NCBI RefSeq assembly: GCF_030063145.1
Contig: NZ_JASISM010000004.1
Coordinates: 310,001-374,000 of the forward strand
Direction: 5' to 3'
Source: Cryobacterium sp. PH31-L1
GTDB taxonomy: Bacteria > Actinomycetota > Actinomycetes > Actinomycetales > Microbacteriaceae
Length of the DNA: 64,000 nucleotides
This document shows positions 28,183-37,581 of this stretch, piece by piece. The notes below the pieces were generated by a model. It did not search any database and was not told where the DNA came from. It saw nothing but the letters and a program-made list of their open reading frames with translations. The position numbers and the translations under genes were made by a program. The stretch's first letter is position 1; every line of letters starts with the position of its first letter.

Positions 28183-29136
28183 GTGCTCTTTCTCATTTAT
28201 TTCCTACTCGTCTTCATCGTTGTCGGGATTGTTCGGGTAGGCAGCCGCAAGCGGCTGGCGGGCCTGATTGTGACGGTTCCGGAGATTGGCGCGGTCACCG
28301 CGCGCCGGTTCGCCCGGTCAATCATGCTGCGCAACATCGCTGCCCTCGCGACCGGCGGCGTGGTGCTCTGGGCGCTGGACCTGGTCAACCAGGCCCAGCC
28401 CGGCTGGTACGGCCTGCCATTGATGCTGGCACCCGGCCTCGCCGCAACATTTGGACTACTGGTCTTCGCGCTCTGCCCCACCAGGATCGTCACCGACCAG
28501 TCCGGCCGCCGCTCGGCCGACCTGGTGCCGCGACGGGTGTGGAGCTACGGCCCGGCCTGGGGCTTTCTCCTGCCGCTTACTGCTGCCGGCGCCGTGGTCG
28601 CCTTCGCGATCATCGCCGGCCTGGCCTCCAGCACACAGTCGGACGGCGCCTTTCGTTCGATCACCATCGGGTCCAGCACCGCGGGCCCGTATCCGGGCTG
28701 GTACTACGGTCTGCCATTGATCGGCCTGACCGTGCTGCTCGCCGCCGCGACGCTGTTCGCGCTCGGCCGTATCGCCTCGGCCGCGCGCTCAGAACAATAT
28801 AGCGACCTCGATCGTGCCGCGCGCATTCTAACCACACGGGTGGTCATGCAACTCAGTTCCGGAGCGCTCTTTCTGTACTTCGGGGGCATTCTGCTGTTCG
28901 CCGGCTGGGCCACCGGCAACGCCGCGACCGCCTTCGCCCCGGGCGGGATTGCTCTCTCCTCCGTGCAGCCGGCCGCCGCCATCGGACTCGCCGAAGTCAT
29001 CGCCGGGTTCACGGTCGCTCTGCTCGGCGGGGTTCTGGTCATCCTTTCTATTCTGGATGCGACCAGGCAGCCACTCGGCCGGGTTGCCGCCGCCGATGCC
29101 AGGGCGGTGGATGCGGCATCCGCGCGGCAGTCATGA
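28183..29136 (+). CDS. Polytopic membrane protein in a GntR-regulated pair
   Basis: Function not recognised. 317 residues with about seven membrane segments. Two internally similar stretches, PGWYGLPLM near residue 78 and PGWYYGLPLI near residue 180, each preceding a long membrane helix, suggest an internal duplication. GTG 28183 is chosen because AAAGG stands eight bases before it and the protein then opens with a membrane helix (LFLIYFLLVFIVVG); earlier in-frame starts fall inside the operator-like site. The regulator gene follows after 10 bases. Confidence 0.75.
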   Translation: MLFLIYFLLVFIVVGIVRVGSRKRLAGLIVTVPEIGAVTARRFARSIMLRNIAALATGGVVLWALDLVNQAQPGWYGLPLMLAPGLAATFGLLVFALCPTRIVTDQSGRRSADLVPRRVWSYGPAWGFLLPLTAAGAVVAFAIIAGLASSTQSDGAFRSITIGSSTAGPYPGWYYGLPLIGLTVLLAAATLFALGRIASAARSEQYSDLDRAARILTTRVVMQLSSGALFLYFGGILLFAGWATGNAATAFAPGGIALSSVQPAAAIGLAEVIAGFTVALLGGVLVILSILDATRQPLGRVAAADARAVDAASARQS

Positions 29137-29146
29137 CCACCCGCGC

Positions 29147-29503
29147 ATGATCATCCTCGACGACGAGCACCCCACGCCGCCATTCGAACAGATCCGCGCG
29201 CAGCTGGCGGATCAGATCCGGGCCGGAACACTCGCGGCCGACCAGCGCCTTCCGTCCGTGCGCCAGCTCGCGGCCGATCTGCGGGTAGCCACCGGCACCA
29301 TCGCGCGCGCTTACGCAGCCTTGGAAGCGGCCGGGCTCATCTCGACCAGCCGTGGCAGCGGCACCCGGGTGCGCGCCGATCAGGGTCTCGACGACGAATC
29401 CCGGGCCAGCGCGCGACGCTTCGTGCAGGCCCTGCAGCGGCGGGGCGTCAGTCTCGACGACGCGCTCAGTGTGGTTCGCGCGGAGTGGCCACGCTTCCCC
29501 TGA
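29147..29503 (+). CDS. GntR family transcriptional regulator, YtrA subfamily
   Basis: 118 residues: a winged helix-turn-helix (PPFEQIRAQLADQIRAGTL, then RLPSVRQLAADLRVATGTIARAYAALE and GLISTSRGSGTRV) and only a short helical C-terminus for dimerisation, as in the YtrA subfamily, whose members usually repress their own membrane-protein operon. The two GTGTA-N12-TACAC sites ahead of the partner gene are the obvious target (inference). ATG 29147 gives the standard N-terminus (MIILDDEHPTPPFEQI). Confidence 0.9.
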   Translation: MIILDDEHPTPPFEQIRAQLADQIRAGTLAADQRLPSVRQLAADLRVATGTIARAYAALEAAGLISTSRGSGTRVRADQGLDDESRASARRFVQALQRRGVSLDDALSVVRAEWPRFP

Positions 29504-29517
29504 TTCGCTGCCGAACG

Positions 29518-30351
29518 TCAGGCGCGAGCGAGAATCTCACCGTGCGGCATTCCGAACCAGCCATTGGGGTCGCGTACCCACTCGCGCCAGGCCACCGCCA
29601 TCCGTTTGAGATCGGCGAGGTCGGCCACCCCCGACTCGATGGCGTGCGCTGCGAAATTGGATTCGGTCACCCGCACCGCCCACGATTCGCCCCACCACTC
29701 GCGCTCGGCATCCGACGCGAAGCACCAGACGGATGCGCTACTGGTCACTTCGGTGAATCCGGCCCGCCGGGCCCAGGCCTTCAGCGACCTACCGGTATCG
29801 GGGTCTCCGCCGTTCCAGTAGTGCACCTCGCGGTAGACCCGCATCCAGTCGACCAAGCCGTCGATGTTCGGTGCAATCATCACTCCGCCATAGTCGACGT
29901 CGCGGGCGGCGAACACGCCGCCCGGCTTGATCACCCGGCGAATCTCCGCCATCGCCGCGACCGGGTCGGCCAGGTGCTGCAGCACCTGGTGGGCGTGCAC
30001 GATATCGAACGTCGCATCTGGCCACGCAAGTGCGTAGACGTCCCCGACCTGGAAACTCGCGTTGTGCACCCGCTCATCGGCGGCCAGGCCGGTCGCGCGG
30101 GCGACGATGTCGCTCGACGCGTCGATGCCGACCACGCGGCCCGGAGCGAGCCGGCGGGCCAGATCGACCGTGATCGTGCCGGGGCCGCAGCCCACATCCA
30201 GCAGTACGCTCCCGGCCCGCAATTCTGGAATGAGATAGGCCGCCGAGTTCGCGACCGTGCGCCAGGTATGCGAGCGCAGCACGCTCTCATGGTGCCCGTG
30301 GGTGTATTCGTCACGAGGAGCGGACTCTGAACTGCCGGTCAGGGGGGTCAT
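29518..30351 (-). CDS. Class I SAM-dependent methyltransferase
   Basis: 277 residues with the SAM-binding motif VLLDVGCGPGTITVDLA (about 49-65), GIDASSDIV, and the FDIVHAHQVLQHLADP post-motif; a UbiE/Methyltransf_11-like enzyme of unknown substrate. TAGGAT (30363-30358) lies exactly six bases before the ATG, so the transcript is probably leaderless. Divergent from the M3 peptidase gene, 62 bases between starts. Confidence 0.87.
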   Translation of the reverse strand: MTPLTGSSESAPRDEYTHGHHESVLRSHTWRTVANSAAYLIPELRAGSVLLDVGCGPGTITVDLARRLAPGRVVGIDASSDIVARATGLAADERVHNASFQVGDVYALAWPDATFDIVHAHQVLQHLADPVAAMAEIRRVIKPGGVFAARDVDYGGVMIAPNIDGLVDWMRVYREVHYWNGGDPDTGRSLKAWARRAGFTEVTSSASVWCFASDAEREWWGESWAVRVTESNFAAHAIESGVADLADLKRMAVAWREWVRDPNGWFGMPHGEILARA

Positions 30352-30413
30352 GGTCAGATCCTACGCGCAGCCGGTGACCGGGCCGGTCCGGCTGGTTTGG
30401 CTAGGGTGGAGGC

Positions 30414-32477
30414 ATGGCTTCCACCGCGAACAACCCCTTTTTCGCCCGCAGCGCTCTGCCCTACCAGCTGCCGCCGTTCGCCGCCATCAGCGACGAGCAC
30501 TACCGGCCGGCTTTTCTGCAGGGAATGACCGAGCAGCTCGCCGAGGTCGGGACGATCACCCACACAGCGGATGCCGCCACCTTCGACAACACACTCGTCG
30601 CGCTCGAGTGCAGCGGGCAGATGCTCTCGCGGGTGGCCGAGGTCTTCTTCAACAAGAGCTCCTCCGACTCCAGCGACTTCACCAGTGATCTCGAAGAGGA
30701 ACTCGCGCCGCTGCTGGCCGCCCACGCCGACGCCATGAGGCTCAACCCCGCCCTGTATGCCCGCATCGCCGCCCTGCATGCCCAGCGCTCGGATCTCGAA
30801 CTCGATGCCGAGTCGCTCTACCTGCTCGACCGGTACTTCACCGAGTTCACACTGGCCGGGGCGGGCCTCAGCGACGACGATAAGCAGTCTCTGCGTGATT
30901 TCAACTCGCGGCTGTCGACCCTCACGACCCGGTTTGAGAAGAACCTGCTGGCCGACACCAACGACCTCGCCTTGGTCATCGACGACGTGGCCGAGCTCGA
31001 CGGGCTCACCGATGGCGAGATCTCGGCCGCCGCGGAGGCCGCCCGGGAACGTCAGCTCGACGGCAAGTACCTGATCAGCCTCGTGCTGCCCACCTCGCAC
31101 CCCTATCTGGCGAGCCTCACCAACCGCGGGGTGCGCGAACGGCTGCTGGCCGCGAGCCGGGCCCGCGGCATCCGCGCGGATGCCTCAGGAGCGGCCAACG
31201 ACAACCGGCCGCTCGTGATCGAGATCACCCACCTGCGCGCCCAGCGCGCCCGCCTGCTCGGGTTCGACAGCCACGCCGCCTACGTGACCGCCGACGAAAC
31301 CGCCAAGACCCCCGGCGCCGTCTGGGATCTGCTCGGGCGTCTCGCGCCCGCCGCTGCGCGGAACGCCAGCGTGGAGCAGGCCGACCTGCAGGCCGTGATC
31401 GACGCCGAGGGCGGCGGTTTCCAGCTGGCCGCCTGGGACTGGGCGTTCTACACCGAGAAGGTACGCCAAGCGAAGTACGACGTGGACACCGCTGCCATGC
31501 GCCCCTATTTCGAGCTCGAGAGCGTGCTGGCCGATGGGGTCTTCTACGCGGCCAACCAGCTCTACGGGCTCACCTTCACTGCCCGGCCCGACCTGGTCGG
31601 CTGGCACCCGGAATCACGGGTGTTCGAAGTCACGACCGAGGACGGCTCCGCGCTCGGGCTGTACATTGGCGACTTCTACACCCGCGATTCCAAGCGCGGC
31701 GGAGCCTGGATGAACCCCCTGGTCTCACAATCCACCCTGCTCGGCACCGAGACGACCGTGGTCTGCAACAATCTCAACGTCTCCAAGCCTGCCGCCGGGC
31801 AGCCGACCCTGCTCACCTACGACCAGGTCACCACCCTGTTCCACGAATTCGGTCATGCGCTGCACGGCCTGCTGGCCCGCGCGACCTACCCCAAGTTCTC
31901 CGGCACCAACGTATACCGCGACTTCGTCGAGTTTCCCAGCCAGGTCAATGAGATGTGGATGCTCTGGCCGGAGGTTCTGGCTAACTACGCCCGCCACTAT
32001 GAGACCGGTGAGGCGATGCCGCAGCAGCTCGTAGACCGCATCCAGGCGTCGTCGGCTTTCAATGAGGGCTTCCTCACCAGCGAATACCTGGCCGCAGCGC
32101 TGCTCGACCAGGCTTGGCACCGGATCGACGCGAACACGATCGTCATGGACGTCGCCCGGTTTGAAGCGGATGCCCTCGCTGCCGTCGGCCTGGACAACCC
32201 CGCAGTTCCCACCCGCTACGCCAGCACCTACTTCGCCCACACCTTCTCCGGTGGGTATGACGCCGGGTACTACTCCTATATCTGGAGTGAAGTACTCGAC
32301 GCCGACACCGTCGAATGGTTCAAGGAGAACGGCGGCCTCACCCGTGACAATGGTGATCGTTTTCGCGACCGCCTGCTCGGAATCGGCGGTACCAAGGACC
32401 CCCTCGAGGCTTACCGACACTGGCGCGGCCGGGACGCCGAGCTGCAGCCGCTGCTCGACCGCCGCGGGCTCAACTAG
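30414..32477 (+). CDS. M3 family metallopeptidase (oligopeptidase A / Dcp type)
   Basis: Cytoplasmic zinc oligopeptidase that degrades short peptides. 687 residues, the usual M3 length, with the zinc motif TLFHEFGHALHG (HEFGH at residues 477-481) and the downstream DFVEFPSQVNEMW containing the third ligand Glu. TAGGGT lies six bases before the ATG; the GGAGG between them is too close to act as a ribosome site, so a leaderless mRNA is likely. It may process peptides taken up by the nearby importer. Confidence 0.93.
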   Translation: MASTANNPFFARSALPYQLPPFAAISDEHYRPAFLQGMTEQLAEVGTITHTADAATFDNTLVALECSGQMLSRVAEVFFNKSSSDSSDFTSDLEEELAPLLAAHADAMRLNPALYARIAALHAQRSDLELDAESLYLLDRYFTEFTLAGAGLSDDDKQSLRDFNSRLSTLTTRFEKNLLADTNDLALVIDDVAELDGLTDGEISAAAEAARERQLDGKYLISLVLPTSHPYLASLTNRGVRERLLAASRARGIRADASGAANDNRPLVIEITHLRAQRARLLGFDSHAAYVTADETAKTPGAVWDLLGRLAPAAARNASVEQADLQAVIDAEGGGFQLAAWDWAFYTEKVRQAKYDVDTAAMRPYFELESVLADGVFYAANQLYGLTFTARPDLVGWHPESRVFEVTTEDGSALGLYIGDFYTRDSKRGGAWMNPLVSQSTLLGTETTVVCNNLNVSKPAAGQPTLLTYDQVTTLFHEFGHALHGLLARATYPKFSGTNVYRDFVEFPSQVNEMWMLWPEVLANYARHYETGEAMPQQLVDRIQASSAFNEGFLTSEYLAAALLDQAWHRIDANTIVMDVARFEADALAAVGLDNPAVPTRYASTYFAHTFSGGYDAGYYSYIWSEVLDADTVEWFKENGGLTRDNGDRFRDRLLGIGGTKDPLEAYRHWRGRDAELQPLLDRRGLN

Positions 32478-32538
32478 CGTTCTTCACCCTCAGGATTGAG
32501 GATGCGGTAGGCGGTCGGTCGTCCTAAGCTACTTGGCC

Positions 32539-33306
32539 ATGGACATCCAGACAGTCGCCGTTCAGGGCACTGCTCGTCGACGGTTTCTGTGGACCGTCGC
32601 CCTCGTCTGTGCCGTCATGCTGCTGACCGGCGTCGTCTCCCACTACCTGCGCGAGAACCTCGACAGCACCACTCCGGGCTGGCCCGCACTCAGCTCGGCG
32701 GCGAGCCTGCTCTACGCCGACGGTGAAGCGAACCTGTGGGCGTGGGCATCCGGACTGCTTCTGGCCGGCATCGGGCTGGCCCTGGCCTCAGTCGGGTTCA
32801 CCGCTCGAACTGAGGGGGCCAGCGGTGCGCCCTATTTTGTTCTCGCTGCCGTCGCCGTCGAGCTGTCGGCCGACGAAATCGCCCAGCTGCATGAGAAACT
32901 CGCGCGGTTTGATCTGGGTAACCGGTTCACCTTCGCCTGGCTCACGGTCGGTGTTCCGTTGGCAATCGTGGTTGGCCTGATCGTTCTGTGGATTGCCCGA
33001 GGAATCGACCGCCGACTTCGACGCCGACTCATCGTGGCCGGCGTCACTTATCTGATGGGCGCCGTCGGCTTCGAGGCCCTCGGCGGCATCGTCGTCGGCG
33101 GACACCTCGACGATCTCTCGCGGGCGAGCCTGTCGTATCATCTGCTGGTTGGTGTCGAAGAAGGCCTCGAGGTCACCGGCGCGCTGCTCGCTCTCGCGGC
33201 CGCACTGTTCGCCCTGAGCGTCGAACGCTCCACGGCTGGCCTGGTGCTGCGAACCGGGTTCGCCTCTGCGCGCCGGCCGCGCGACCGGCCCCAGGACACC
33301 GACTGA
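32539..33306 (+). CDS. Integral membrane hypothetical protein
   Basis: 255 residues with six to seven hydrophobic segments (for example WTVALVCAVMLLTGVVSHYL, SGLLLAGIGLALASVGF, VGVPLAIVVGLIVLWIA). A polar ELSADEIAQLHEKL stretch lies between helices near residue 114 and could be a functional site; no family is recognised. ATG 32539 is preferred to the in-frame TTG 32533; TAAGCT lies eight bases upstream. Confidence 0.7.
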   Translation: MDIQTVAVQGTARRRFLWTVALVCAVMLLTGVVSHYLRENLDSTTPGWPALSSAASLLYADGEANLWAWASGLLLAGIGLALASVGFTARTEGASGAPYFVLAAVAVELSADEIAQLHEKLARFDLGNRFTFAWLTVGVPLAIVVGLIVLWIARGIDRRLRRRLIVAGVTYLMGAVGFEALGGIVVGGHLDDLSRASLSYHLLVGVEEGLEVTGALLALAAALFALSVERSTAGLVLRTGFASARRPRDRPQDTD

Positions 33307-33354
33307 TAGGGCCATCCCCGACCGTATCCGGTCCACGCCTGACGACGACCTCAG

Positions 33355-34560
33355 CTACGGGTTTCGGGGCCGACGCCAGCCCAGCCACAGCATGAACACT
33401 CCCCCGACTACGAGGCCCCAAAAGGCCGACCCGATACCCACGATGGTGATGCCGGAGGCCGTCACTAAAAACGTTGCAATGGCACTGACGCGGTGCTCCG
33501 GTTCCGCCAGCGCACCGGTGATGCTCGTGACGAGGGCGCCGAGCAGGGCGAGGCCGGCGACGGCGATGATGAGGATCGGCGGTGACGCCGCGACGAGCGC
33601 CGTCGCCAGCCCGGCACCGAGGCCGAGCACGAGGTACCCGACCCCCGACGCGACCGTCGCGATCCAGCGTCTGGACGGGTCACGGTGGGCATCCGGGCTC
33701 GCCATCAGGGCCGCCGTGATGGCGGCCAGGTTGATGTTGTGCGCCCCGAATACGGAACCGACCATGGTGCCGACGCCCGACCAGACCAGCACCGAGCGCG
33801 GCGGTGGCCGATAACCGAAGGTGGACAGCACCGCGAAGCCCGGCACATTCTGGCCCGCCATCGTCACCACGAACAGGGGCAGGCCGAGGCTCACGATGAC
33901 CAGGGGGTCGAAGACGGGAGCCACGAAGGTCAGGGCGGGAGCGGATGTCGGCGCGCTCAGCCACTCTGTTCCGGCCGTCAGGCCGATGCCGATCGCCGCT
34001 GCGACCATCGCAGACGGGACCGCCCAGCGCGGCGCCAGCCGGTACAGCACGAGCCACACCAGTATGACGGGAAGCGCCAGAAGCGGTTGCTCAACGGAGG
34101 CCTGGATGGGAGCCAGACAGATGGGAGAGAGGATGCCGGCCAGCATGGCCGCGGCCAGCGGCCTGGGAATGCTTGTGATCGCCCGCCCTAGCTGCGGCCA
34201 CAACCCGCAGAGCACGATTAAAGCGCCACACGTCAGAAAAGCACCAACGGCCGCCTCGAAGCTGTCTGTCGTGGCACCGGCCGCGACCAGCAGCGCAGCG
34301 CCCGGCGTCGACCAGGCGAAGGAGACCGGCATTCGAAAATACCAGGGCAGGGCAATGCAGACGATACCCACGAGAAGGCATAATGCCAGCAGGCCCGACG
34401 ATGCCTGGGCCTCTGACGCACCGACGGCTCGCAGGCCGGCGATGACGAGCACAAACGAGCTCGCGAAGCCGGTGATGGCCGCCACGATGCCGGTCGAAAT
34501 CGGTTGCACGAGTTCGCGTGCACGGGCGCCAGCGCTTTCACCGTGCGGGCTCTGCTCCAT
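33355..34560 (-). CDS. BenE-type benzoate/H+ symporter family transporter
   Basis: 401 residues, about twelve membrane segments. The family pattern is visible: N-terminal ISTGIVAAITGFASSFVLVIAGL, LPWYFRMPVSFAWSTPGAALL, and GQNVPGFAVLSTFGYRPP in the middle. BenE imports benzoate in Acinetobacter, but no aromatic catabolism genes are nearby, so the substrate is open. ATG 34560 follows GGGGGAG; ATG 34593 is in frame but unsupported. Confidence 0.87.
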   Translation of the reverse strand: MEQSPHGESAGARARELVQPISTGIVAAITGFASSFVLVIAGLRAVGASEAQASSGLLALCLLVGIVCIALPWYFRMPVSFAWSTPGAALLVAAGATTDSFEAAVGAFLTCGALIVLCGLWPQLGRAITSIPRPLAAAMLAGILSPICLAPIQASVEQPLLALPVILVWLVLYRLAPRWAVPSAMVAAAIGIGLTAGTEWLSAPTSAPALTFVAPVFDPLVIVSLGLPLFVVTMAGQNVPGFAVLSTFGYRPPPRSVLVWSGVGTMVGSVFGAHNINLAAITAALMASPDAHRDPSRRWIATVASGVGYLVLGLGAGLATALVAASPPILIIAVAGLALLGALVTSITGALAEPEHRVSAIATFLVTASGITIVGIGSAFWGLVVGGVFMLWLGWRRPRNP

Positions 34561-34691
34561 ATCCGTCACTCCCCCGATGCGGTGCGCAGCCAACTGCGCC
34601 GCCCGTGCGCGGCGTCATCCGCCTTATCCGCCTACCCGTTACCACGTAGAGTACCGCTCGCCGTGATGCCCGGAGAACCGGTTCAGCTCGG

Positions 34692-35969
34692 TTAGGCGGA
34701 CTTCACCTGGCGGGTCTTGTGCAGCACCATCTCGGCGGGAGCATTGTTCAGCACGGTATCGCGGGTGATGATGACCCGCTCCACGTCGGTGCTGGACGGC
34801 ACCTCGAACATAACCGGGCCGAGTACCTCTTCAAGGATGGCTCGCAGCCCACGGGCACCGGTCTTGCGCAGCACGGCGAGGTCGGCGATGGCCTCGAGGG
34901 CCGGCTGCTCGAACTCGAGCTCCACCCCGTCGAGCTCGAACATGCGCTGGTACTGGCGCACCAGGGCGTTCTTGGGCACGGTGAGAATCTGCATGAGCGC
35001 CACCTGATCGAGCTGGGTGACGGTGGTGACGACGGGAAGCCGGCCGATGAACTCGGGGATCAGCCCGAATTTGTGCAAATCTTCGGGCAGCACTTCGCTG
35101 AACAGGTTGATGTCGTCGCCCTTGATGTGCAGGGGCGCCCCGAATCCGATGCCCTTCTTGCCTGCGCGCGACGAGATGATGTCTTCAAGCCCGGCAAAGG
35201 CGCCAGCCACGATGAACAGCACGTTCGTGGTGTCGATCTGAATGAACTCCTGGTGCGGATGCTTGCGCCCACCCTGCGGGGGAACCGACGCGATCGTGCC
35301 CTCGAGAATCTTCAGGAGCGCCTGCTGCACACCCTCGCCAGACACATCGCGGGTGATCGACGGGTTCTCGGCCTTGCGGGCGATCTTGTCGATCTCATCG
35401 ATGTAGATGATGCCGGTCTCGGCCCGCTTGACGTCATAGTCGGCGGCCTGGATGAGCTTGAGAAGAATGTTCTCAACGTCTTCGCCGACGTAACCGGCTT
35501 CGGTGAGCGCCGTCGCATCCGCTACGGCGAAGGGAACATTGAGGCGTTTGGCCAAAGTCTGGGCGAGATAGGTCTTTCCGCAGCCGGTGGGGCCGATCAG
35601 CAGAATGTTGGACTTGGCGATCTCGACGTCGTCGTGAATGGCCTCGGCGGCGGTGAGCGTGGCCCGTGACCGCACACGCTTGTAGTGGTTGTACACGGCA
35701 ACGGCAAGGGCCCGCTTGGCCGGTTCTTGCCCGATGACGTATTCCTCGAGGAAGCCGAAGATTTCTTTGGGCTTGGGGAGGTCGAACTCGCCGGCAGCAG
35801 CTTCAGAGCCGGCTTCAGCCAGGCGCTCTTCGATGATTTCGTTGCACAGCTCGACGCATTCGTCGCAGATGTACACGCCGGGGCCGGCGATGAGTTGTTG
35901 TACCTGCTTCTGGCTCTTTCCGCAGAAGGAACACTTCAGCAGGTCGGCACTTTCACCGATTCGGGCCAT
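34692..35969 (-). CDS. clpX: ATP-dependent Clp protease ATP-binding subunit ClpX
   Basis: AAA+ unfoldase that feeds substrates to ClpP. 425 residues: N-terminal C4 zinc domain (CSFCGKS and CDEC), Walker A GPTGCGKT, Walker [11 protein letters not shown], the GYVGED pore loop and [22 protein letters not shown] 35969 is preceded by GGAGG at correct spacing; the in-frame ATG 35984 is not. A hairpin terminator separates it from clpP2. Confidence 0.97.
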   Translation of the reverse strand: MARIGESADLLKCSFCGKSQKQVQQLIAGPGVYICDECVELCNEIIEERLAEAGSEAAAGEFDLPKPKEIFGFLEEYVIGQEPAKRALAVAVYNHYKRVRSRATLTAAEAIHDDVEIAKSNILLIGPTGCGKTYLAQTLAKRLNVPFAVADATALTEAGYVGEDVENILLKLIQAADYDVKRAETGIIYIDEIDKIARKAENPSITRDVSGEGVQQALLKILEGTIASVPPQGGRKHPHQEFIQIDTTNVLFIVAGAFAGLEDIISSRAGKKGIGFGAPLHIKGDDINLFSEVLPEDLHKFGLIPEFIGRLPVVTTVTQLDQVALMQILTVPKNALVRQYQRMFELDGVELEFEQPALEAIADLAVLRKTGARGLRAILEEVLGPVMFEVPSSTDVERVIITRDTVLNNAPAEMVLHKTRQVKSA

Positions 35970-36051
35970 GTCAGCCTCCTCCATTGGTCTCGCTGCAATT
36001 GAGCCTAGCCTGTGCGTGTGACAGTTACGTGCAGCACGCCATAAACCGAAA

Positions 36052-36079
36052 CGGCGCGCCGCCCGCAGGCGACGCGCCG
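36052..36079 (-). terminator. Hairpin terminator between clpP2 and clpX
   Basis: CGGCGCGCCGCC / GGCGACGCGCCG arms with one mismatch and a four-base loop, in the gap downstream of clpP2. It likely attenuates read-through from clpP1P2 into clpX. Confidence 0.55.
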
Positions 36080-36102
36080 GTCATGCCGGTTCAGGTCAGA
36101 GA

Positions 36103-36786
36103 CTATTTGACCAGCATCGGAAGGTTCTTCCGGCTGGTCAGAACCTGGTCGATCAGGCCGTATTCAAGGGCCTCGGCAGCACTCATGATCTTGTCGCGGT
36201 CGATGTCCTTGTTAACCTGCTCGACGCTCCGGTTGGAGTGGTGAGCGAGGGTCTCCTCGAGCCAAACGCGCATGCGCAGAATCTCGGCCGCCTGAATCTC
36301 GATGTCCGAGGCCTGGCCGCCGCCCTGCCCACCAACCGAGGGCTGGTGAATGAGGATGCGCGCGTTCGGCAGGGCGAGACGCTTGCCCGCTGTACCACCG
36401 GCGAGCAGCACGGCCGCAGCGGATGCCGCCTGCCCGAGGCAGACCGTCATCACGTGCGGGCGAATGTACTGCATGGTGTCATAAATCGCCGTCATGGCGG
36501 TGAACGAACCGCCGGGCGAGTTAATGTACATGGTGATGTCGCGGTCGGGGTCCTGGCTCTCGAGCACGAGCAGCTGGGCCATCACGTCGTCGGCCGAGGC
36601 GTCGTCGACCTGCACACCGAGAAAGATGATGCGGTCTTCGAACAGCTTGGCGTACGGGTCCTGGCGCTTGTAGCCGTAAGCCGTGCGCTCTTCGAAAGTC
36701 GGGAGAATGTAGCGCGATTCAGGAGCATTCTTGGTCGAGACGCCCATCGAGCTGTAGGCCGTTCCACCGAATGTGGGGATAGTCAT
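36103..36786 (-). CDS. clpP2: ATP-dependent Clp protease proteolytic subunit ClpP2
   Basis: Serine peptidase subunit. 227 residues, with an N-terminal extension of about 40 residues ([20 protein letters not shown]) as in actinobacterial ClpP2, the catalytic Ser in [12 protein letters not shown] and His in LIHQPSVGG. It pairs with ClpP1 encoded 27 bases upstream to form the mixed ClpP1P2 particle known in actinobacteria. Ribosome site AGGAAG. Confidence 0.95.
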   Translation of the reverse strand: MTIPTFGGTAYSSMGVSTKNAPESRYILPTFEERTAYGYKRQDPYAKLFEDRIIFLGVQVDDASADDVMAQLLVLESQDPDRDITMYINSPGGSFTAMTAIYDTMQYIRPHVMTVCLGQAASAAAVLLAGGTAGKRLALPNARILIHQPSVGGQGGGQASDIEIQAAEILRMRVWLEETLAHHSNRSVEQVNKDIDRDKIMSAAEALEYGLIDQVLTSRKNLPMLVK

Positions 36787-36813
36787 GGTTTCTTCCTGTT
36801 CAGTTTCGGTGGA

Positions 36814-37416
36814 CTACTTGGTGACTGCCGCGTCGGGGTCGGTGCCGCCGCCGCCGATGACATCCGAAGCGGATGCGCGGAGGTGGTCGACGAAACCGTA
36901 TTCGAGGGCCTCCTGGGCGCTGAACCAGTTGTCGCGGTCACCGTCGGCGTTGATCTGCTCTGGCGTCTTGCCGGTCTGCGCGGCGGTGATCTCCGACAGT
37001 CGCTGCTTCATGTCGAGAATGAGGCGCGCTTGGGTCTGGATGTCGGCGGCCGTGCCACCGAATCCACCAGACGGCTGGTGCAGCAGCACCCGTGCATTCG
37101 GGGTGATGTACCGTTTGCCCTTGGTGCCCGAGGTGAGCAGGAACTGACCCATCGAGGCGGCCATGCCGATACCGACGGTGACGATGTCGTTGGGTACGAA
37201 CTGCATCGTGTCGTAGATCGCCATTCCGGCGGTGATCGAACCACCGGGAGAGTTGATGTAGAGGTAGATGTCGCGCTTCGAGTCTTCGGCTGCCAGCAAC
37301 AGGATCTTGGCGCAGATCTCGTTGGCATTTTCGTCACGGACCTCTGAGCCGAGCCAGATGATGCGGTCCTTCAGCAGTCGGTCAAATACACCGTTGGTGG
37401 GTGTCGGGTCGGCCAT
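36814..37416 (-). CDS. clpP1: ATP-dependent Clp protease proteolytic subunit ClpP1
   Basis: Serine peptidase subunit, 200 residues. Catalytic Ser in [12 protein letters not shown], His in [11 protein letters not shown] and an Asp downstream (YGFVDH region). C-terminus ends in a glycine- and aspartate-rich tail. GGAG ribosome site before ATG 37416. Co-transcribed with clpP2. In actinobacteria these genes are often under ClgR control; I do not see a convincing ClgR site here. Confidence 0.95.
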   Translation of the reverse strand: MADPTPTNGVFDRLLKDRIIWLGSEVRDENANEICAKILLLAAEDSKRDIYLYINSPGGSITAGMAIYDTMQFVPNDIVTVGIGMAASMGQFLLTSGTKGKRYITPNARVLLHQPSGGFGGTAADIQTQARLILDMKQRLSEITAAQTGKTPEQINADGDRDNWFSAQEALEYGFVDHLRASASDVIGGGGTDPDAAVTK

Positions 37417-37532
37417 GTCGTGCTCCGTTTCAGTTGTCGCTTCTCAATGAATCTATCGGAGCGCGCGAGCGAAAACGGCTCTGTTCGCCCTCGGCAGATT
37501 ACCGAGCCCCGCACAGCGCACCCGCAGCATGC

Positions 37533-37569
37533 AAAAGGCCGACTGGAAAAAATCCAGCCGGCCGTTTTA
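37533..37569 (-). terminator. Terminator downstream of tig
   Basis: GGCCGACTGGA / TCCAGCCGGCC inverted repeat (one mismatch) with A-rich loop and flanking A/T tracts; on the minus strand it is followed by CTTTTGC. It separates tig from clpP1. Confidence 0.7.
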
Positions 37570-37581
37570 CGCGAACAGATG

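Noticed and set aside
37460-37490. GCGAA/TTCGC half-sites upstream of clpP1 as a ClgR site
   Set aside because: The half-sites face the opposite way to the known ClgR arrangement and spacing; not convincing.
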